NCBI RefSeq assembly: GCF_029784165.1
Contig: NC_073695.1
Coordinates: 229,929,916-229,993,915, forward strand
From: Wyeomyia smithii
Lineage: Eukaryota; Arthropoda; Insecta; Diptera; Culicidae
DNA length: 64,000 nt
Direction: 5' to 3'
Shown here: one piece after another, positions 21,111 through 33,815 of the stretch
Position numbering within the stretch: the first letter of the stretch is position 1
Layout: the number at the start of each line of letters is the position of its first letter
The notes under the pieces: generated by a model
The model's input: only the letters and a program-made list of their open reading frames with translations
What the model was told of the DNA's origin: nothing
The model's database searches: none
Program-made: the position numbers and the translations under genes

Positions 21111-24100
21111 CGATGGCAAGAATATAACAATTTTCATAATCATTCTTGATTGATATCGGGTGAAACGACTTATACGGGAAAATGATCTTCTTGCAATCTA
21201 GCTTAAAATTATAGATTCAAATAATATATAGATTTCCAATTTTAGTCCCTTAACTAGTTAACAACAAAAGCTAAAATTGGTACTCAAGTGCCAACGGGTA
21301 CTCAGCTAGTATGTAATAAACAATATATCCGTTTTTTGACACTGCCGCTTCTGTATTTTGTACATTGGCGGCCGATATGGGAATACTATTTCAGTTAAGT
21401 TTATTTTCAAATGATTTTTTGCAGCAGAGAAATGTGTTGGTGTTGTTCGGGACTATACTAAGTCTCAACTCTATTTGTCTCTCAATACCCTGAAACTTTT
21501 GATGTTGAATTGTGTATTGAATATTCAAGAAATAAGGTAAATTACGCATTCTGCCATTGGCTCTCGATAAAGTCTAAATAACGTAAAACTATGTCTTCAA
21601 CTTTTCTCAAGTGCGGTTCTCAATGATACAATTTTCGGAATTAGTTTTGTCGCATTAAACATTTTACACGAGCTTACATTTTCGTTCGACCTTTTACCAA
21701 AATCACAATGTTTTAGGCTTCACTCGAACCCCTCCGCTACTCTTTATGAAAATTTCATAAAAGCAACCACCAGCCGACTATTCGACCGTTCTTCATTTTG
21801 CAACTTCTAGCCAAACAAACAACCGCCGCACGAGCTGCGATATGCTTCCTTCTAACAGATTAATTGACTGAACTCGACCGTGGTTGGTACTTTAAAATCT
21901 TAATATTCAATTATAGTTTCATTAGGGTTCCGTAGTCCATCCGGTGCTTTCACTGGGGGAGCCAAAGTGCACCGTAATTAAGCGAACCGGGAAGAACTGG
22001 CGGCACTGGTGGGAAGGCACTGCTTACGATGATGATGAGGCTGATGATGATGGTGTTGCGGGTGGTGATGATGATAGTAATAATGGTACCGGTCGTCCGC
22101 AACCCCGAAAGTAACGGAAACAGCAAGATCGCAAACACGTGAACAGCCACCAAGAAACGAGAAGGAAGCTTGCGAGTGGTTCGATTATGAATATTAAGTT
22201 AGTAGGCTGATGAAGTTTTCGCGAAGATGCATATGAATAACCTGAAAAAGATGATAAAGTTATCATTTACCGACGCCGATGCGCGATAATGGGTCAGATT
22301 GCACAAGGAGAGTATAAAAACCATTGATCTTCAGATACAATTAACTCTAGCAAAAGGGTAAAGAATTTATCGAGTAGGTACATGCTGCCGTAAGATTTCA
22401 CTTTAGCGGATAGGGGGGAATGAAAAATTAATCGTTTCTGGCAAAGCGATAATGGCTGCATTATTTGATGACTTGCAGCTGCGCAAGCTGTTGAGCGTTC
22501 GTAATTCCCATCGTTCTTCCTTTTTGCTGCGGAATGGCACTCTTTGCATATCAGCATGATTTAGCCCGGTACGAGGAAAACTTTTCCATCTTGTCGGTCG
22601 GATTGAGCTTTCCCAAGAAGTGCCGCATGCCTTCGAGATATTCAGTGCTGCTTTGTAAGAAATTTCATCCGTAAGAATGAAGGGGAAAACTTTGCAAAGA
22701 AACAATACGGGGTATATTTCTTACGTGATGGAAAGATAAGTTTTGAGAGGATGTATACATATAGTTGTATTCAAGGTTTGTTATTAATTTCTCAAATGAC
22801 TTGTATGCTTAACCAGGCACCTCCACATTGGACAAACTGCAAAGTGGGCGCATGGTTAATAGTGTTGTTAAAACACACGAATTATTTCTGCATTTCTACA
22901 TCAATGTAGAAACATGTGAAAAATAAATTAGCACTAAACCCACGAAAACATTAGCTTAAACTTTCACAATTTTAATAACACGTACCAGGTCTCCACATTC
23001 AATAACACACTCGGATAACCAGCTTTGAGAAAAGTTTTTCACTAACTGAACGAGCTGCTCGGTTAGCAGCACACAATATCTACTAAATTCATGCGATAGC
23101 CTGTTCTCAACTGACACACAAATAGGCTTTACCATACTCGAGCCAAAAACTAAATGCTGAGGTAAATGCTCGCAAAACTTTGCCAGTTTGAATCGAAATA
23201 CCGGTTTTAATTTTTGACTTCTCGACGTGCTGCTGGTAGAACAGGATTTTAATTAATCCCACCACAGAAAAAACTGTGTTTGAATTTTTTTCCTCGTTAA
23301 GAACATATCTTTGACAGCTAACTGCTGATTTCGGTTGGCTTTTAGAGTTTGTTGACGCAATATAATTTGTACATGTTCAAAAACGGAGAGTAGAGCAAAA
23401 TTAAGGCATTGAAATAAAATTCATACGAATAACAATTAATTGCAAACTCTATTGTCACAAATGCCGCAGCCATGGGCCATCGCTGTGTCTTAGTTTCGGT
23501 GGCGGAAATTCAGTCGTTTGGTTCAACTCGCCCTTGCTATTGTAACAATTCGTGGAAATTTTGAAACCAAGCTGCTGTGTGTGTATGAATGCTGTCGACA
23601 CCAGATTTGGCAGCTCGGGTGTTTACGCCTGGATGATCTCTCTAACCGAAAAGGCGATGCTCGAATGGCTCGATGCGATTATGCTGGGGAACTTTGTTGC
23701 AAAGCGCTGCGAGCCACCGTCGTCCGTCCGTCATTGCCATGGATGACCGGAGCCGTCAACGTCATCGTCCGTAGCTCGGCCAGAGATTTTTTGGCATGGT
23801 TGAAAAACATGTGCGCTTTTGCATACAGTTTTCGGTTCGAATATTCCGAGCTGCCAGGCAGCGGCGATACTTGTGGGTCGGCATTAAACTTTCACGTTTT
23901 GCGGTGCAGCAATGTGTTTCGTGATTGGCGTTAATGCATAGCGGGCATTGTGCATTCCAAGCTGGATTGACCAAATGAATTTTGTCTTTGGTGGTTCGAA
24001 GAATGTATCAACTCTTTTTCACGATGAAAGAAGTCGTGAAAGTCTGGGTTCGATTTCAAAAAAAAAAAATAAAACAGTTACTTATGAGACATGGTAACAT

Positions 24101-25232
24101 AGTTATGGTTTTAAAGTAAAGCCATTCACATTCTATGGTTTTCATGGTGAGAATTCGTTGAAAATCCACTAAAATCATCCACAACCCCGGGCACCCGAGT
24201 GTGGTTCCATTAGAAGCTATTCAAAAAACACCAAAGGTGTTATTTCCAGTGCACCCTTCCGAAATGCGCCGCAGCTCGAGGAACTGCGCCCTTGCACCGT
24301 ACTGTATGTGTATATATTTACCTCCACAGAAGCCTGTAAACTTTTTAATTATTTGCTCCGGTCGATGTCAGAAAAAGTCTGCACGACAGGAGTGCGCTCA
24401 AAAAACCGACACACGCTAGATTTACGAGCACCGGAAAATGCATACGAAAAGTTGCAAATTGCAACAACGACGACATCTGTTTTGTAGTGTCATCGTTACG
24501 CTGTTTCACTGTACCTTCCACCTTCTCAAACTTGGCCTTTTAGAAGACACATGGTTAAAATGTCACCATCGTCATCATCATCATCATCATCACTATACCA
24601 TGATCACCAGCGTCATTATCACCGTAAAGTTAACTTTTTATGCTGTTCGCTGCAAACTTTGCTTTTTTGAGATGTGTGGAAAACCACTACCTACTAGAAG
24701 TTGCTCATCGGTTGTCTTTTCAGTGCTGGAAGGTATGTCATTTAATCATTACGTGGAAGGTCGATAATTTAGAAAAATAGAACTTTAAATAACAGATATG
24801 GTTTTCAATAACTAAATAGCATTTTAGTTCAGTTTCACTATACTATTATTTTCGGTAACTTGAAATGATGCAATGCAATAATATATGGAATTATATATAG
24901 GTACCCTTCCTGCATTCATCCATCTTGCGGAAAAAATCGTCCGTAAGTGATCAAATCTAAAACAAAATTAGGCTTTGAACGCTTTGAAAACGTATTCACC
25001 AGAGACGAAGTTATCCATATTAAAGTCTGGGAGCAACCAGATGCTGTTGGCTTCAATAATGACATATTGCCATCGATAAAAACCATGATGCTTACTTTAT
25101 TTCTTCTTTATTTATTAAATCAATTATTTATTATTACTATTTATTTATTAAATCAATATCTCAATATTAAAACAAATAATAAATAAAAGTTGTACAAAAT
25201 TGAATGTATTTCAAAATAAAACTTACACTAAA
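21111..25232. other. Low-repeat non-coding region
   Basis: No supported gene. Contains a GAT/GGT-rich simple repeat (22026-22082), a poly-A run (24057-24070) and a CAT/TCA repeat (24566-24593). Segments 22.0-22.7 and 23.5-23.95 kb are more G+C-rich and unlike the surrounding repeats; short open frames there have no recognisable domain. A CCATTCACATTCTA block at about 24122 recurs inside the TIR element at 27372. Possibly intronic or intergenic DNA of a gene outside the window. Confidence 0.4.
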
Positions 25233-25419
25233 AACCTTAATTAATCCACCTAGCGGTCAGACCCAGCCTTTCTCATTCAATTTTTTATTTGTAAAAACAG
25301 ATTTACATGAACGCTTCAATCCAATAAATGTATATTCACTCTTTAGGTTCTAAAATATTGATGTTATAATCTAAACATATAAAAATGCAGTCCGGTCTGT
25401 CTGTCTGTCTGATCCATAT

Positions 25420-25990
25420 AGGCTCCTAAACTACCGAACCGATCGACGTGAAAATTTGTATGTAGGGGTTTTTGGTCCCGATAAAGGTTCCTATGATAGT
25501 TTGAGACCCCTCCCTCTTCTGGAAGGGAGGGGTCCCATACAAATGAAACATAAATTTCTGCACAACTCAAGAACAAACCAAGCAAATGAAACCGAATTTG
25601 GCATGTGGATGTTTTAAAAGGTAACTAATATGTCCATAATAGTTAGATGAAACACAAATTTGTGCACATCTCGAGAACTAATCAACCAAATGGAACAAAA
25701 TTTGGCAGGTAAATGTTTTTAGTGGTAACAAATATGTACATAATTGTTTGACACCCGAATCCCTCTTCCATAAGGGAGGAGTCCCATAAAAATGAAAAAC
25801 AAATTTCGCACAGTTCAAGAACCAATCAAGAAAATACAACCAAATTTGGTATGTTGATGTTTTTAGAGGTAACAAATTTGTCCATAATGGTTCGACGCCC
25901 CTCCCTCTTCTGGAAGTACATGTTTCTTCACAAATTTCTGCACATCTCACGAACTAATCAACTAAATGGAACCATATTGGCAGGTGAATG
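25420..25990 (+). repeat. Four degenerate tandem units of about 105-145 bp
   Basis: The block AATTTCTGCACA..CTC(A/G)AGAAC recurs near 25552, 25657, 25801 and 25932, each followed by an AATTTGGCA(T/G)GT block and a GTAAC(T/A)AATATGT block. Two units carry the inverted stretch CCCTCCCTCTTCTGGAAG..GAGGGG. Confidence 0.7.
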
Positions 25991-28115
25991 TTTTTAGTGG
26001 TAACAAATATGTTCCATATCGACCTCAGACAACATTTTGGATTGTAAGATGGCAACTTCCGGTTTCTGGAAAACAGCCAAAAATGGCCGATTTCCACCTA
26101 ATATAATAATATCCGGATCTAGAATAATACACAGGAGCTAAAATCGACCACAGATAGTAATTTAAATTCTAAGATGGCGACTTCCGGTTTCTGAAAACAG
26201 CTGAAAATGACCAAATACCACCCAATATGAGTTTTTCTTTAACCAGTATGCCGTTCAAAATCCAGAAATTGTCTCCAAATGCCATTATGAAATCCAAAAT
26301 GGCGACTTCCGGTGTCGGAAAAACAGCGCAAACGACCAAATACCACCCAATATGGGTATTTCCGGAACCGTAATGATGCACTGGAGCCACAAATCGACTT
26401 CAGACAACATTTTGAATTGTAAGATGGCAACTTCCGGTTTCTGGAAAACAGCCTGAAATGGACGATTCCCATAAAATATGAGTGTTTTTGGAACCAGAAA
26501 GATGCACAAAGGCTAAAAATTGATCACAGACACAGTCTTGAATTTCAAGATGGTGACTTCCGGTGTCTGGCAAGCAGTCGGAAATGACCAAATACCATTC
26601 AATATGAATGTTTTCGGAACCAGAATCACGCCCAGATGACAGAAATTGATTTCACAGGCAATTTTAAAGTCCAAAATGACGTCTTTCGGCTTCTGAAAAA
26701 CAGTCCAAAGTGACCAAATATCACCCAATATGAGTTTTTCTTTAACCAGTATCCTGAATACCATTTTGAAATACAAGATGGCGACTACCGGTTTGTAAAA
26801 AACAGCCTAAAATACTATCCAATATGAGTATCTCTGAAACCAGAATGATGCAAGGAGCTAACAATTGTCCTCAGGCACCATTTTGAATTGCTAAATGGCA
26901 ACTTCTAGGCAACAGCGGGAAATGACCGAATAATACTCAATATGGATATTTCCGTAAACGTGACGATGCATAGAAACCAAACATTGACCCTGGACACCAT
27001 TTTGAATTTAAAGACGACCACTTTAATTTTTGGAAAACAACCTAAATAACTAAATACCGTAAACTGGGGTGACTTTGATCATTTTTTTATTGTATCTTAA
27101 ACATTTTCAGAATGTACTGAAAACAATATTGTTTAATATTTTTAAAATAAGTACTGGCATGCCTTGAGAAAGATTCAGTCACTACTTCAAAAGATTAGCA
27201 ACAATTTTGCTGTTTTTAAATATGCTCTAAAAATTTTACACCAATCATCATTCCGGGGTGAGATCACTTCATTATTTTGATGAATTTGGAGTAACGCTTT
27301 GCTACTTTCATTGAATTAAACAGCCTAAAACGACTTGAACGAGTTCATGAATATGGAAAGCAATTTGGGGGCCATTCACATTCTACGTGAACAGTTCATG
27401 TTGGCGAATGTCCAAGATTCATACAAAATTTTTAGAATTTATATGAATGATTATCCACTGAGAGGAAAGGTGGTCTAAAATCATCAAAAATCAGTTCACG
27501 TGAAGTATGACTTATGCAATTGTCCAAATTTGCATGTTACTTCACGTCTTGGGTTTTTGTTAAGAAGAAATATGTAATACGCTGTGGAGATTATTTGGAC
27601 TCAACATTGCCTTCGAGGAAAAACTTGCAAAAATAACAATGAAATGCATTGTTATAATATTTATTCATCTTAGGAACTAATCTGGGAGCAAAATAAAAAA
27701 AAACTTTACGTATTGCAACTTGTTGTTTTGAATCTGCTTGAACCGATTGTTTGTATGCAACAAAAATCGCCAAAAATACACTTTATTTTTAATTAATACT
27801 TTAGCATGAAAAACACTGTTCAAATAGCAGGAAATTCATGAATAGTAGCAACGCAGACCCACACAATCAGTGAAGATTACGACAAATCCCAAACACTACG
27901 AGCGCTTTTTTACCACATTTTCAAAAAAGAGGTACAGTGATCAAAGTCACCCCGGTGATCAAAGTCACCCCAGTTTACGGTACCTCCCAATATGGGTATT
28001 TCCGGTGTTAGATTGATGCCAGAGAATCTGCTGAAAATGACCGAATACCACTCAATATAAATATATTTAGAGTTAAAGCGATGTACACAAGCCAACAGTC
28101 GAGGATGTTGTCATT
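25990..28115 (+). repeat. Minisatellite, unit about 125 bp, nine or more copies
   Basis: The marker GATGGCGACTTCCGGTTTCTG recurs (degenerate) near 26052, 26178, 26304, 26428, 26556, 26680, 26780, 26900 and 27014; intervals are mostly 124-128 bases. Each unit also has AACAGCC, GACCAAATACCACCCAATATG and a TTTCCGGAACCAGAATGATG-like block. The array is interrupted at 27057-27980 and resumes for about one unit. Confidence 0.85.
27057..27980. mobile_element. 924-bp non-autonomous TIR element with TA flanks
   Basis: Ends CCGTAAACTGGGGTGACTT...AAGTCACCCCAGTTTACGG are inverted for at least 24 bp and flanked by TA on both sides (27055-27056, 27981-27982). At the right end the GTGATCAAAGTCACCCC unit occurs twice in tandem. 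No transposase ORF. Removing it rejoins the minisatellite unit (ACTAAATACC...CTCCCAATATGG). Confidence 0.9.
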
Positions 28116-29286
28116 CCGATTAAAACCAATCATTTCAAACGAGTTGTTATTTGACTTTGATCATACCCTATGGCCGATTGGTTAAGCATTTGCAGACTTT
28201 AAACACATCGCAAGGATCAATGAATTTGAAACGTTCAAATAGTACGATACCACACTTAAATTATGTTGAGACCACATATATCAATCAAAGCAGGTATAGT
28301 TTTAAATAGTCTTTGAATTTCTTTTCTTTCCATAACTTTTGAGCCACATATCAAATTGTTATGAAGTTTGTTATTTGTGAGTTTGAGAGATGACTCGTTC
28401 GTATGACACTAGTAATGTTCAAATAAGTCATGTACTTTTTGAGATAATAGACTTTCGTTGTATTGTTAACAATTTAATACGTAACAGTTGCTTAAGTTCG
28501 ATTATAATCAAATGAAATGGGAACGTATAGGGCAGCCAAACTTTGAAACCACGTGTTCAATCATAATTCATCAGTTAACCCTTAACTAGCCCGCTCATCT
28601 GATATCAATATTGATCAAATCGGTTGTGTAGTTTCTGAGATAATGAAGTTTCGTGATTTTCACAAGTCGGTACATTACAGATGAAGTTACAGTTCGATTA
28701 CAGTAAAATTCAATAGGGTCTTCTGAGGCAGCTAGACCATTCATTTGACACTAATTTTGTGGAAATCGGGTTAGCCATCTCTGAGAAAAGTGAGTGAGTC
28801 CAAGTAGTCATCGGAATATGTTCCTTTGCATAGCTGGATTTCACATTTTTAAACATAACAGGCAAACTAATAGTCCGATTGCAAAACAAATCAATAGGGT
28901 CTTATGGGGCAACTAGACCTTCCATTTGACACTGATTTTATGAAAATCGGTTCAGCCATCTCTGAGAAACATAAGTGAGATTAAACAGTTTTCAAAACAC
29001 GTTTCTTTTCATAACTTCTGAACCACATATCCAATCTTTATAAAATTCAAAATTTTCCAGGTAGCCCGTTCTTTTGAGACCAATTTTGTTCAAATCGGTT
29101 GTGTAGTTTTCGAGATAATGATGTTTTATGATTTTTACTATTTGATACATAATCTCGAAACTAAAAATCCCATTACAATGAAATTGAATAGGGTCTTATG
29201 GGACAACAAGACCTTTCATTTGCAACTAATTTCATGAAAATCGGTTCAGCCATCTCTGAGAAAAGTGAGTGAGAATAAAAATCTGC

Positions 29287-29325
29287 ACATACACACACAC
29301 ACACACACATACACACACACATACA
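29287..29325. repeat. CA microsatellite
   Basis: Imperfect (CA)n with two interrupting T bases; similar tracts occupy the same place in copy 2 (31003-31019) and copy 3 (32131-32173). Confidence 0.95.
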
Positions 29326-29462
29326 GAAAATGCTCAGCTCGTCGAACTGAGTCGAGTGATGTATGCCATTCGGCCCTTTGGAGCACTTTTATATTTTCGG
29401 TTTTGCAAGTGATTGCTATACCTTTCTAGGAGAAAGGCAAAAATGAACAACCAAATTATGTA

Positions 29463-29704
29463 GGGTAACCGCTCCTATATTCATCTCAGTACCTATATTC
29501 ATCTCATCACGCCATTTTAATCAATTTATCGTAAAATTTTACCATATTTTCAACGTGAAACTTTCAGCCACTTGAGCAAATCGAGAAGCAAATAGATTTA
29601 CTTTAAAAAATTTGTAGAAATTTGATGGTAAATTGGACGAATGAGAGAAATGAGATGAATATAGGTGCACCAAGTTGTTGAGATAATTAATGGAGCGATT
29701 ACCC
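29463..29704. mobile_element. 242-bp MITE with TA flanks
   Basis: Ends GGGTAACCGCTCC and GGAGCGATTACCC are inverted with one mismatch, flanked by TA at 29461-29462 and 29705-29706. Subterminal ATATTCATCTC and GAGATGAATAT are also inverted. No ORF. Confidence 0.85.
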
Positions 29705-29706
29705 TA

Positions 29707-30090
29707 CATATCACTTTTTGTTAAAAAAAATCTTGCTGTTTTGAAGAATTTCAAAAAATATCTCAATTATGAAGTTTTTCACAATTGTCATTTTGGTTTG
29801 GCTGAGAATTTGCACAGATGTTTCTAAAGGCTAAAGATGTCATTGTGTGGTATTGGTAGTTTTTTTTAATACGACCGATTTGTGGAAAAGGATTATATAA
29901 AAAGGGTAGCCCGAATCAACCCAATGATGCCACATGGCATAATTTGATAACTTGAATATTCCTCGGATTAAAATGAAATTTCTATTATTTGGCAATACTT
30001 TTATGGACCCCAATAGATGCCACTTGGCAGAGAAAATCACATCAAGTTAGTTTAGTTTAGTACGTGGACACAGTAGCTATCCAAAGTTTA
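29707..30090. other. AT-rich spacer between repeat copies
   Basis: No supported gene or recognised repeat. Confidence 0.3.
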
Positions 30091-31138
30091 AAACCTAAAT
30101 TAATCCACCTATCGGTCAGACCCAGCCTTTCTCATTCAAATTTATTATTTGTAAAAATAGATTTACATGAACGCTTCAATCCAATAAATGTATATTCACT
30201 TTTTGGGTTCTAAAATAATGATATTGTAATAGAAGTATAACATATGAAATTTGACGTAATGTAACTGCTCAAGTAATAGCGAAATAAAAGATGACTCTCA
30301 ATTTCGAACAATTCAATCACGAGCGATACCGGGAACATTGAAATGGTACGATACCACATTTAAATTATATTGTGGCCACATATATTGACCAAAGCAGGTA
30401 TGGTTTATAATAGCCTTTGAATTTCTTTTCTTTCCATAAGTTTTGAACCACATATCAAATTGTTATGAAGTTTGTTATTTGTAAGTTTGAGAGATGACTC
30501 GTTCGTATGACACTAGTTATTTTCAAATAAGTCGTGTAATCTTTGAGATAATAAAATTTCGTTGTTTAATTAACAATTTAATACATAACGGTTGCTTAGT
30601 TCGATTATAATCAAATGAAATGGGAACGTATAGGGCAGCCATACTTTGAAACCACGTGTTAAATCATAATTCATCAGTTAACCCTTAGCTAGCCCGTTCA
30701 TCTGATAATACTATTGATCGTGATTTTCACAATTCGGTACATTACAGAAGGAGTTACAGTTCGATTACAGTAAAATTTAATAGGGTGTTATGAGTCAGCT
30801 AGACCTTTCATTTGACACTAATTTCGTGGAAATCGGTTTCGTGATTTTTACATTTTTAAACATAACCTCTGAAATAAAAATCCAATTACAATGAAATTTC
30901 ATAGGGTCTTATGGGGCAACTAGAACTTTCATTTGCATATAATTTCATTGAAATCGGTCCAGCCATCTCTGAGAGAAGTGAGTGAAAATAAAAATCTGCA
31001 CATACACACACATACATACAGAAAATGCTCAGCTCGTCGAACTGGGTCGAGTGATATATGCCATTCGGCTCTTTGGAGCACTTTCATATCTTCGGTTTTG
31101 CAAGTGATTGCTATACCTTTCTAGGAGGAAGGCAAAAA
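30091..31138 (+). repeat. Long non-coding interspersed repeat, copy 2
   Basis: Begins TTAATCCACCTATCGGTCAG and ends with CTTTCTAGGAGGAAGGC; colinear with copy 1 outer parts but lacking the minisatellite. Confidence 0.75.
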
Positions 31139-32294
31139 GTTAAAAAATTAATAATTAGGAGTAAAATATTCATGCTGAAGAAATAGCGAAATAAAAGAAC
31201 TAACTTTCAATTTCGTACATTTCAATCACGAGCAATTCCGGGAACGTACGAATAGCACAATACCAAGTTTAAATTTTGTTGAGGCCGTATGTTTTGATCA
31301 AAGCAGTTACAGTTTTAAATAGTCTTTGAATTTCGTTTCTTTTCATAACTTTTGAACCACATATCAAATTGCTATGAAATTTCTTACTTGTGAGTTTGAG
31401 AGACAACACGTTCAAATGACACTAGATATGTTCAAATAAGTCGTGTGATCTTTGAGATAATAGACTTTCGTTGTTTTTATAATTTAATACATAACGGTTG
31501 GAATTTTGGGAAAACGAAAGAATTTGAAAAGTCACCGGAACATGTTTCTTTTCACAATTTTTGAATCACGTGTTTAATCACTATAAATTTCATCAATTAA
31601 CATTTAACGGGCTAGCGTTCATTCGATACCAATATTGATCAAATCGGTTGTGTACTTTCTGAGATAATGAAGTTTCGTTATTTTCATATTTTGATACATT
31701 ACAGACAAAGTAACGGACCGATTACATTGAAATTCAATAGGGTGTTATGAGGCAGCTAGACCTTTCATTTGACACTAATTTCGTGGAAATCGGTTCAGCC
31801 ATCTCTGAGAAAAGTGAGGGAGTTTAAGTAGTCTTCGGAATATGTTCCTATGAAAAGCTGGATTTCACATTTTTAAACATAACAGGCAAAGTAATAGTCC
31901 GATTGCAAAAAAAATCAATAGGGTCTTATGGGGTAACTAGACCTTCCAAATGACACTGATTTTATGGGAATCGGTTCAGCCATCTCTGAGAAACATGAGT
32001 GAGATTAAACAATCTCCAGAACAAGTTGCTTTAAATAACTTCTGAACCACACGTTCAATCTTCTTGAAACTCAAAAGTTAGGGGTTTTTTAAGAAGCTCG
32101 TTCATTTAAATCCAATTTTGTTAAAATCGTTACACACACACACACATACACACACATACGCACACACACACGTACAGAAAATGCTCAGCTCGTCAAACTA
32201 AGTCGATTGATATACGAGATTCGACGCTTTGGAGCACTTTTATACCTTTGGTTTTTCCAGTGATTGCTATACCTTTCTAGGAGAAAGGCAAAAA
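31139..32294 (+). repeat. Long non-coding interspersed repeat, copy 3 (5' truncated)
   Basis: Joins copy 2 directly. From AATAGCGAAATAAAAGA (31180) on it is colinear with copies 1 and 2 and ends with the same CCTTTCTAGGAGAAAGGC block (32272-32289). Confidence 0.75.
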
Positions 32295-32639
32295 GGCAAA
32301 AGAATTCTGGGCTGAATCCGGTGAGATATTTCAGAGCCAAAACGACTTGTTTGATCGGTGTGACATCTTTCTCAATTTCGTAGATGATAATATTTGTTCT
32401 TTCAAAAAAATATACACCCCGGAAAAAATTTTTTTTGAGGAAAATTTTATATTATTTATCTAAAAAAGCCTATTCATTCAAAATCTATTTTTTATGAAAA
32501 CTTCAAAAGGTTTACTAAACACCAATGGTTATCCGATTACGGAGAAATGAGAAAGAAAGGTAAAATTTTCAATGAAACTTAAACTCGTATGTCTACAACA
32601 GTCAACTGTTGATTGTTAATCAATTTCATCACAAGCATG

Positions 32640-32762
32640 ATAATTAGTGCATATTACGAAAGTTGTCCTATCAAGACGCGAGTGTCAAATAAAGACTCAG
32701 CTTGGTGGAACAAGACCCTAGCAAAACTCAGAAAGTCCTCTAGGAAACTGTTCAATAAAGCG
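32640..32762 (+). mobile_element. Jockey-type LINE ORF2 fragment
   Basis: Translates to AWWNKTLAKLRKSSRKLFNK, the linker just after the endonuclease domain in Jockey-clade ORF2 proteins. Only about 40 codons remain before the SINE. Confidence 0.6.
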
Positions 32763-33042
32763 AACAACAATATCGCACGCTAGCCTGTGGGGCTAATAGC
32801 GGTCTCGATCAACTGAACTAGTTGAGAGAATTGTTTATGGCACATTTTTCATCGATATTGTTTATGGCACATTTTTCATGTGTAGAATAAATACAACAAT
32901 ACACCGTGTCCCAGTGCTTAGTCGAGAAAATTTCCAGCTCGAAAAGATCCTCGACCTGATTGGGAATCGAACCCGATATCACGTCAGTGTGGCAGAGAGC
33001 TAGCCGATCGACATCGCTAATCACAGAGCCACGGAGACCACA
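32763..33042 (-). repeat. tRNA-derived SINE, copy 1
   Basis: On the minus strand it begins GTGGTCTCCGTGGCTCTGTG and has the B box GGGTTCGATTCCC, then a tRNA-unrelated body ending ...GCGTGCGATATTGTT. It matches the copy at 42552-42817. It has an internal tandem duplication of about 25 bases (TTGTTTATGGCACATTTTTC at 32830 and 32859) that the other copy lacks. Confidence 0.8.
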
Positions 33043-33043
33043 A

Positions 33044-33350
33044 CTGGGCCATGGACTGTATTTTTCCGGCCCAAATCGAAACCTTTGAATGTAATATAGA
33101 TCTCCATGGATCTGGAAAGAAGTATAAAGCTGTAACTGAGATCTTCGAAGGTCGCCCAAACAAATTGCGGGTGACAGTGTCTGATCTCAAGCAAGCAAAC
33201 GCGATTGCTTGGCAAGGAGCTTTTTACGCGGGAGTATCGCGTATACATTTCTGCTCGCATTGTGGAGATCGACGGTGTCCAGGGGCGGACGAAGACTGAT
33301 TTGAGCTGCAGGCGAAAACTTATTTTGGCGCACCCTTCATTTTTCCGTTT
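33044..33350 (+). mobile_element. Probable LINE ORF1 fragment, frameshifted
   Basis: Two plus-strand frames join as a plausible ORF1-like sequence: GSGKKYKAVTEIFEGRPNKL then VTVSDLKQANAIA, and after a shift near 33205 ELFTREYRVYISARIVEIDG. The style matches nucleic-acid-binding ORF1 regions of mosquito LINEs. Clade not assigned. Confidence 0.5.
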
Positions 33351-33364
33351 GCAGTCAGGTTTTT

Positions 33365-33815
33365 TACGCGTTGGATACGTACATCTTAAAAAAACCGTTT
33401 AAAAACCGCGTTAATTCGAAACTTCGCGTAAAAACCGCGTTAACTCAAACTTCCGCGTAAAGAAAACGCGTTAATTTAAAAATCCGCGTAAAGTAAACCA
33501 CCAAGAAAAGTTTTAGAAACAACCCGACACGATCACGACCAAAACTGTCCTCTTTAGCAGTTATTTCAGATATTTCGGGGGCGGAGGGTTTATTTGACTA
33601 CTCAATAAATACTCAGAAGTTTTTGGTTCCCAACCTGCGTTATTTTTTTTTATATTAGCGCAGTATCGCGTGAAAAAACCGCGTTCATTCGAAAATCCGC
33701 GTAAAAAACGCGTGAATTCAAAAATGCGTATAAAAAACCGTGTAATACAAATTCCGCGTAAAAATCCTGGTACAAAAATCCGCGTTAAAAAGTGCGTAAA
33801 AACCCTGACCTTATA
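33365..33815. repeat. Short-period CGCG-rich tandem array
   Basis: Many degenerate units of about 25-30 bases of the form CCGCGTAAAAAACGCGTTAATTC/AAAAAT. CGCGTAA and CGCGTTAA alternate. A 150-base block (33510-33655) lacks the motif. Contains no ORF. Confidence 0.75.

Larger units (their letters stand above)
25233..29443 (+). repeat. Long non-coding interspersed repeat, copy 1 (with inserts)
   Basis: The start block TTAATCCACCTAGCGGTCAG and the end block CCTTTCTAGGAGAAAGGCAA (29421-29440) also bracket copy 2 (30091-31138). Internally it carries a four-unit repeat (25.4-26.0 kb), a 125-bp minisatellite (26.0-28.1 kb), a TIR element and a CA microsatellite. Recurrent sentences such as AATCGGTTCAGCCATCTCTG repeat within it. 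No coding capacity. Confidence 0.7.

Noticed and set aside
33365..33815. CRISPR-like regular short repeats
   Set aside because: Units are degenerate, contiguous and lack unique spacers; the context is a eukaryotic genome.
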